Below, one piece after another: positions 61,672-64,000 of a DNA stretch of 64,000 nucleotides. The notes under the pieces were generated by a model. That model ran no database searches. It was not told the DNA's origin and saw only the letters and a list, made by a program, of their open reading frames with translations. The DNA is from Candidatus Rhodoferax bjergmarkensis (GTDB lineage: Bacteria > Pseudomonadota > Gammaproteobacteria > Burkholderiales > Burkholderiaceae_C), in contig JADJFX010000040.1 in NCBI GenBank assembly GCA_016708345.1, positions 1 to 64,000 on the forward strand. Direction: 5' to 3'. How positions within the stretch are numbered: position 1 is the stretch's first letter; each line of letters opens with the position of its first letter. The position numbers were made by a program, and so were the translations under genes.

Positions 61672-62770
61672 ATGACAGTCAATCGGAAGAAAGTGGTCAT
61701 CATTGCCAATTTTGTTGACTCACCGCGGCAATCGAGTTGCCCAAGACGTTGATGACGGTGGTTGACCCATCGCCGCATTTCGAATGGATTCCGGCACTCA
61801 CGAAATACTCTTCTCGGGCGTTAAAACCCAGCGGGTTTGCAGCTTGACCGGCACAGATTATTGCGCGTGCCGGGCATCGTTTTTGCAGCAAGACTGCGTC
61901 AAAAGTATTGACACGCGCCACCGCCGCGTGACCACTGCTGCTGGGGCAACCCTAGCTTACGACGTTGCCATCGTTGCTGTAGGGGGTGTGACAAACAACT
62001 ACCACATACCCGGTGTGGACAGCTACACCTGGCCGTTTCGAACCGTGGCTGACAGCCTGGCTATTGAGCAGCGGTTCGATGAACTTCGGCACACGCAGCC
62101 GTCACTTCAGGTCGTCGTCATCGGAGGCGGCATATCAGGTGTTGAGGCACTGGGCGAATCTGTTGCGACGCTACCGGAGATAGGCCAAAGGTTTCGCTTT
62201 CCATCGTTGAGGCCAGCAATCAACGGATGCCCGGATTTCCTACAGATTGACGCCGACCTGCGTCTTTGGCCAGGAACACACCGTGTCGATTTATACCGGA
62301 GACCCGGTGGAACGTGTATCACGCCCAAAGGCGTTTGGTTAGCTTCCGGCAAGCGGGTGCCGTCGGCTCCTCACCATTTGGGCCGGCGGGCTTGCACCCT
62401 CCTCCCTTTTGCGTGAAGCGAAGCTGATTCGCCGGGTCCAAACATGGGCGCCTGTTTGTCAGGAGCGCCCGCAGAGTCGCTATGCGAAGATATCGTCATC
62501 GGAGATGCCATGACTTAGCCGATCGGAAAACAGGCCTATAACGCCATCGACATGGGTACCTTGGCCGCACAGAACACCACACGCTGGCTGGCAGGCCAGA
62601 CCCTTAAGGAATTCAAACCAGCCGCAAAACCGATGCTAGTGGCATTTGGCGATCTGGAGACATACCTTCAGGTTTCAATAAAATCAGGTGCTCGCCAGCA
62701 AAAACGCTGGCTGCAAAAGAAGGCGTCTATCAGCTATTCATGGCACAAAACGCGCCACAGGTTGGATTGA
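61672..62770 (+). pseudogene. NADH dehydrogenase-like FAD oxidoreductase, decayed
   Basis: The frame opens MTVNRKKVVIIANFVDS (FAD-binding turn, usually GxGxxG, here damaged). It shifts to MTVVDPSPHFEWIPALTEIL type codons, then FSGVKTQRVCSLTGTDYCAC, LAYDVAIVAVGGVTNNYHIP, GVDSYTWPFRTVADSLAIEQ and VVVIGGGISGVEALGE (NADH site). Further shifts follow. The C-terminal piece includes MGTLAAQNTTRWLAGQTLKE. Several indels and lost motifs make this a pseudogene of the type II NADH dehydrogenase family. Confidence 0.75.
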
Positions 62771-63040
62771 GCGCAGTGCAAGGTGCGCTACGTCGGCTGC
62801 GCAAGAGTTGGCGAGCACTGGTTGTGCCTGGTCTGCTCTCCATCAAAGACTTCAGGGCAATGGACGATTGCCGAGTATTGAAACTACTTTGATGAGTCCA
62901 AACGCAGCTTGCGCCGTATAGTCATGCAAGTGGTCCGCGATCACTTAGCCAGCGTTTGACATGCACTGGTTTATAGGTTGCAGCGCCATGCTATGTCACC
63001 TTCACCCGAGCAATTTTCAAACAACACAAATCCTTCTCGC
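62771..63040. other. Unassigned sequence between two decayed genes
   Basis: No gene, RNA or repeat is recognised here. It is probably further debris. Confidence 0.3.
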
Positions 63041-63044
63041 CGAC

Positions 63045-63178
63045 ACCATCTCCAAACACAAACGCGGGCGCTTAAAAGGCCGCTCCATTTTGCCGTGGTC
63101 GGTCTGGCCGTCACCTCGACGGCTTTCCGGTACGCCACTGGGTATTCCCAGGCAACACGGTAGATGTCATTCTTGCGT
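63045..63178 (+). mobile_element. IS1634-type transposase fragment
   Basis: Across one frame change the strand encodes LKRPLHFAVVGLAVTS and LDGFPVRHWVFPGNTVDVI. This matches the conserved VVIGLAVT-x-G-x-PVR-x-WV-x-PGNT-x-D segment of IS1634-family (IS4 superfamily) transposases. Only ~45 residues remain. It ends about 10 bases before the stop of the ATPase fragment on the other strand. Confidence 0.65.
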
Positions 63179-63187
63179 CGCGTGAAG

Positions 63188-63393
63188 TTAAGCGTCCACC
63201 ACTAGCGCAAACTTGTCCGGCAGGCTGATCACGGTCTCGAAGGTGCGGAAGTCGCTTCCCGTATCGTCACCAGTGAAACGCAACTCGATGCTGCCGCCCT
63301 CGCGTTCGATGAAGCCTTGACCACGTCCATGCCGACCCCACGACCAGACACTTCAGTGACGGCGGCGGCGGTTGAGGCCGACGAGAAGATCCA
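63188..63393 (-). pseudogene. C-terminal fragment of a CheA-type histidine kinase
   Basis: The minus strand encodes WIFSSASTAAAVTEVSGRGV and GMDVVK. After a one-base slip it continues GFIEREGGSIELRFTGDDTG, SDFRTFETVISLPDKFALVV, DA, stop. TEVSGRGVGMDVVK is the G-box of CheA-like HATPase domains, and the tail is their usual C-terminus. There is no start. The fragment is fused directly to crotonase codons at 63,394. Confidence 0.7.
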
Positions 63394-64000
63394 TTAGTGC
63401 CCGCGCTGGCCTCATCGGTCATCAAACTCTCTGCCGGCAGCGTCGCAAGATTTACCATTTCCTTTGCGTTTCGAATACCGCTTTGCGGAAACGCGGCTAT
63501 TCGTTTCGCAAGACTATCGACAAAGTTACTCAATTCAGAATCCGGTAGTGCGCGATTGATCCATCCGTACCGCTCCGCCTGTGCGGCGTCGTAGTCGTTG
63601 CTCGACAGGATGACTTCGAGAGCGCGAGCCCGTCCGAGCAATGCTGGTAACCATTGAGTCCCACCCGCCCCCGGCAGCAGACCACTGCCGACTTCCGGTT
63701 GACCGAATACTGCTCTTTCAAGCGAGGCAAACCGCATGTCCAGCGACAACGCAAACTCACCACCCGCTCCACGTACGCGACCACGAATTTCTCCAATAGT
63801 GACCTGGGGGAGTTGCGATATCCGTATGTACAACTGTGCGAGGGGCGACAGTCCGTTTCGTGGCTTCGATGCGGGGGGGAATTTACCTGCGCCGCCATGT
63901 CAAAGTGGTTTACAAAGAAGTCCGCACGGCGCTGCGAAGACAACAACCCGAGTAATTTCACCTTCGACAGAGATACCAAGGCCATTAAATCGATGACCAA
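63394..64000 (-). pseudogene. Enoyl-CoA hydratase/isomerase fragment (frameshifted, truncated)
   Basis: ISQLPQVTIGEIRGRVRGAG and GEFALSLDMRFASLERAVFG then QPEVGSGLLPGAGGTQWLPA form the crotonase core with its oxyanion-hole glycines. RALEVILSSNDYDAAQAERY and GWINRALPDSELSNFVDSLA follow. Upstream, shifted frames give ADFFVNHFDMAAQVNS. The C-terminal ~50 residues are replaced at 63,393 by the kinase fragment. The N-terminus may extend past the window. Confidence 0.75.

Overview
The window looks like a chromosomal segment of a betaproteobacterium of the family Comamonadaceae (Rhodoferax/Polaromonas-like). This is inferred from gene order, not from a search. The supporting signs are the run yqgE-ruvX-pyrR-pyrB-pyrC'-plsC, a polysaccharide cluster with a MarR-type EPS-associated regulator, DUF1841, a cytochrome c4, and a dispersed repeat (called R here) that starts with a GCTAT..ATAGC palindrome and continues TGCTTGCGC.

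Layout. (1) 1-10,430 is an accessory zone. An intact fcl and its MarR regulator are followed by a mosaic of small cassettes: toxin-antitoxin pairs, an AlbA_2 ATPase and an unknown gene pair. The cassettes are separated by repeated broken ends of gmd (5' ends) and fcl (3' ends), nearly always joined to a copy of R. (2) 10,446-15,860 holds polysaccharide export genes (Wzz-like, Wza-like, WecA-like). (3) 16,112-20,754 is the pyrimidine/ruvX operon. Its PyrC-type protein lacks the metal-binding histidines and is probably the non-catalytic partner of PyrB. (4) 20,776-30,945 holds photolyase, DUF1841, an acyl-CoA synthetase, a cytochrome c4, a MoxR ATPase and a VWA protein separated by a GNAT gene and a vapBC pair, then tamA. 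(5) 31,112-35,833 holds a PhoPQ-like two-component pair, PepSY and glycine-zipper envelope proteins, a Uma2 nuclease and a solute-binding protein. This block lies between tamA and tamB and is bounded by direct copies of R. (6) 36,518-41,276 holds tamB, tRNA-Arg(CCU) and a histidine phosphatase.

(7) 41,482-57,386 is the most interesting locus. It is a minus-strand operon with the same order as the poorly characterised E. coli yehI-yehL-yehM-yehP-yehQ cluster: WGR/DUF4132, MoxR AAA+ ATPase, DUF5682, VWA, SWIM zinc-finger protein. Here the DUF4132 gene is present as three diverged tandem paralogs, only the first of which carries the WGR domain. The make-up suggests an ATPase-driven system in which MoxR and VWA remodel a nucleic-acid- or nucleotide-sensing complex. 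That function is inference.

(8) 57,584-64,000 holds lepB, an ECF sigma factor with a small membrane partner, a frameshifted lipase, and then decayed sequence: ISL3 and IS1634-type transposase pieces, an NADH-dehydrogenase-like pseudogene, a CheA-type ATPase fragment and a crotonase fragment.

Quality. Many genes that should be intact (pyrB, pyrC', tamB, all genes of the yeh-like operon except the SWIM gene, the sigma factor, the phosphatase) are broken by one-base indels, often in homopolymers. I treat most of these as probable sequence errors and annotate the reconstructed gene spans. The gmd/fcl remnants, with shared stop codons and large truncations, look like genuine decay.
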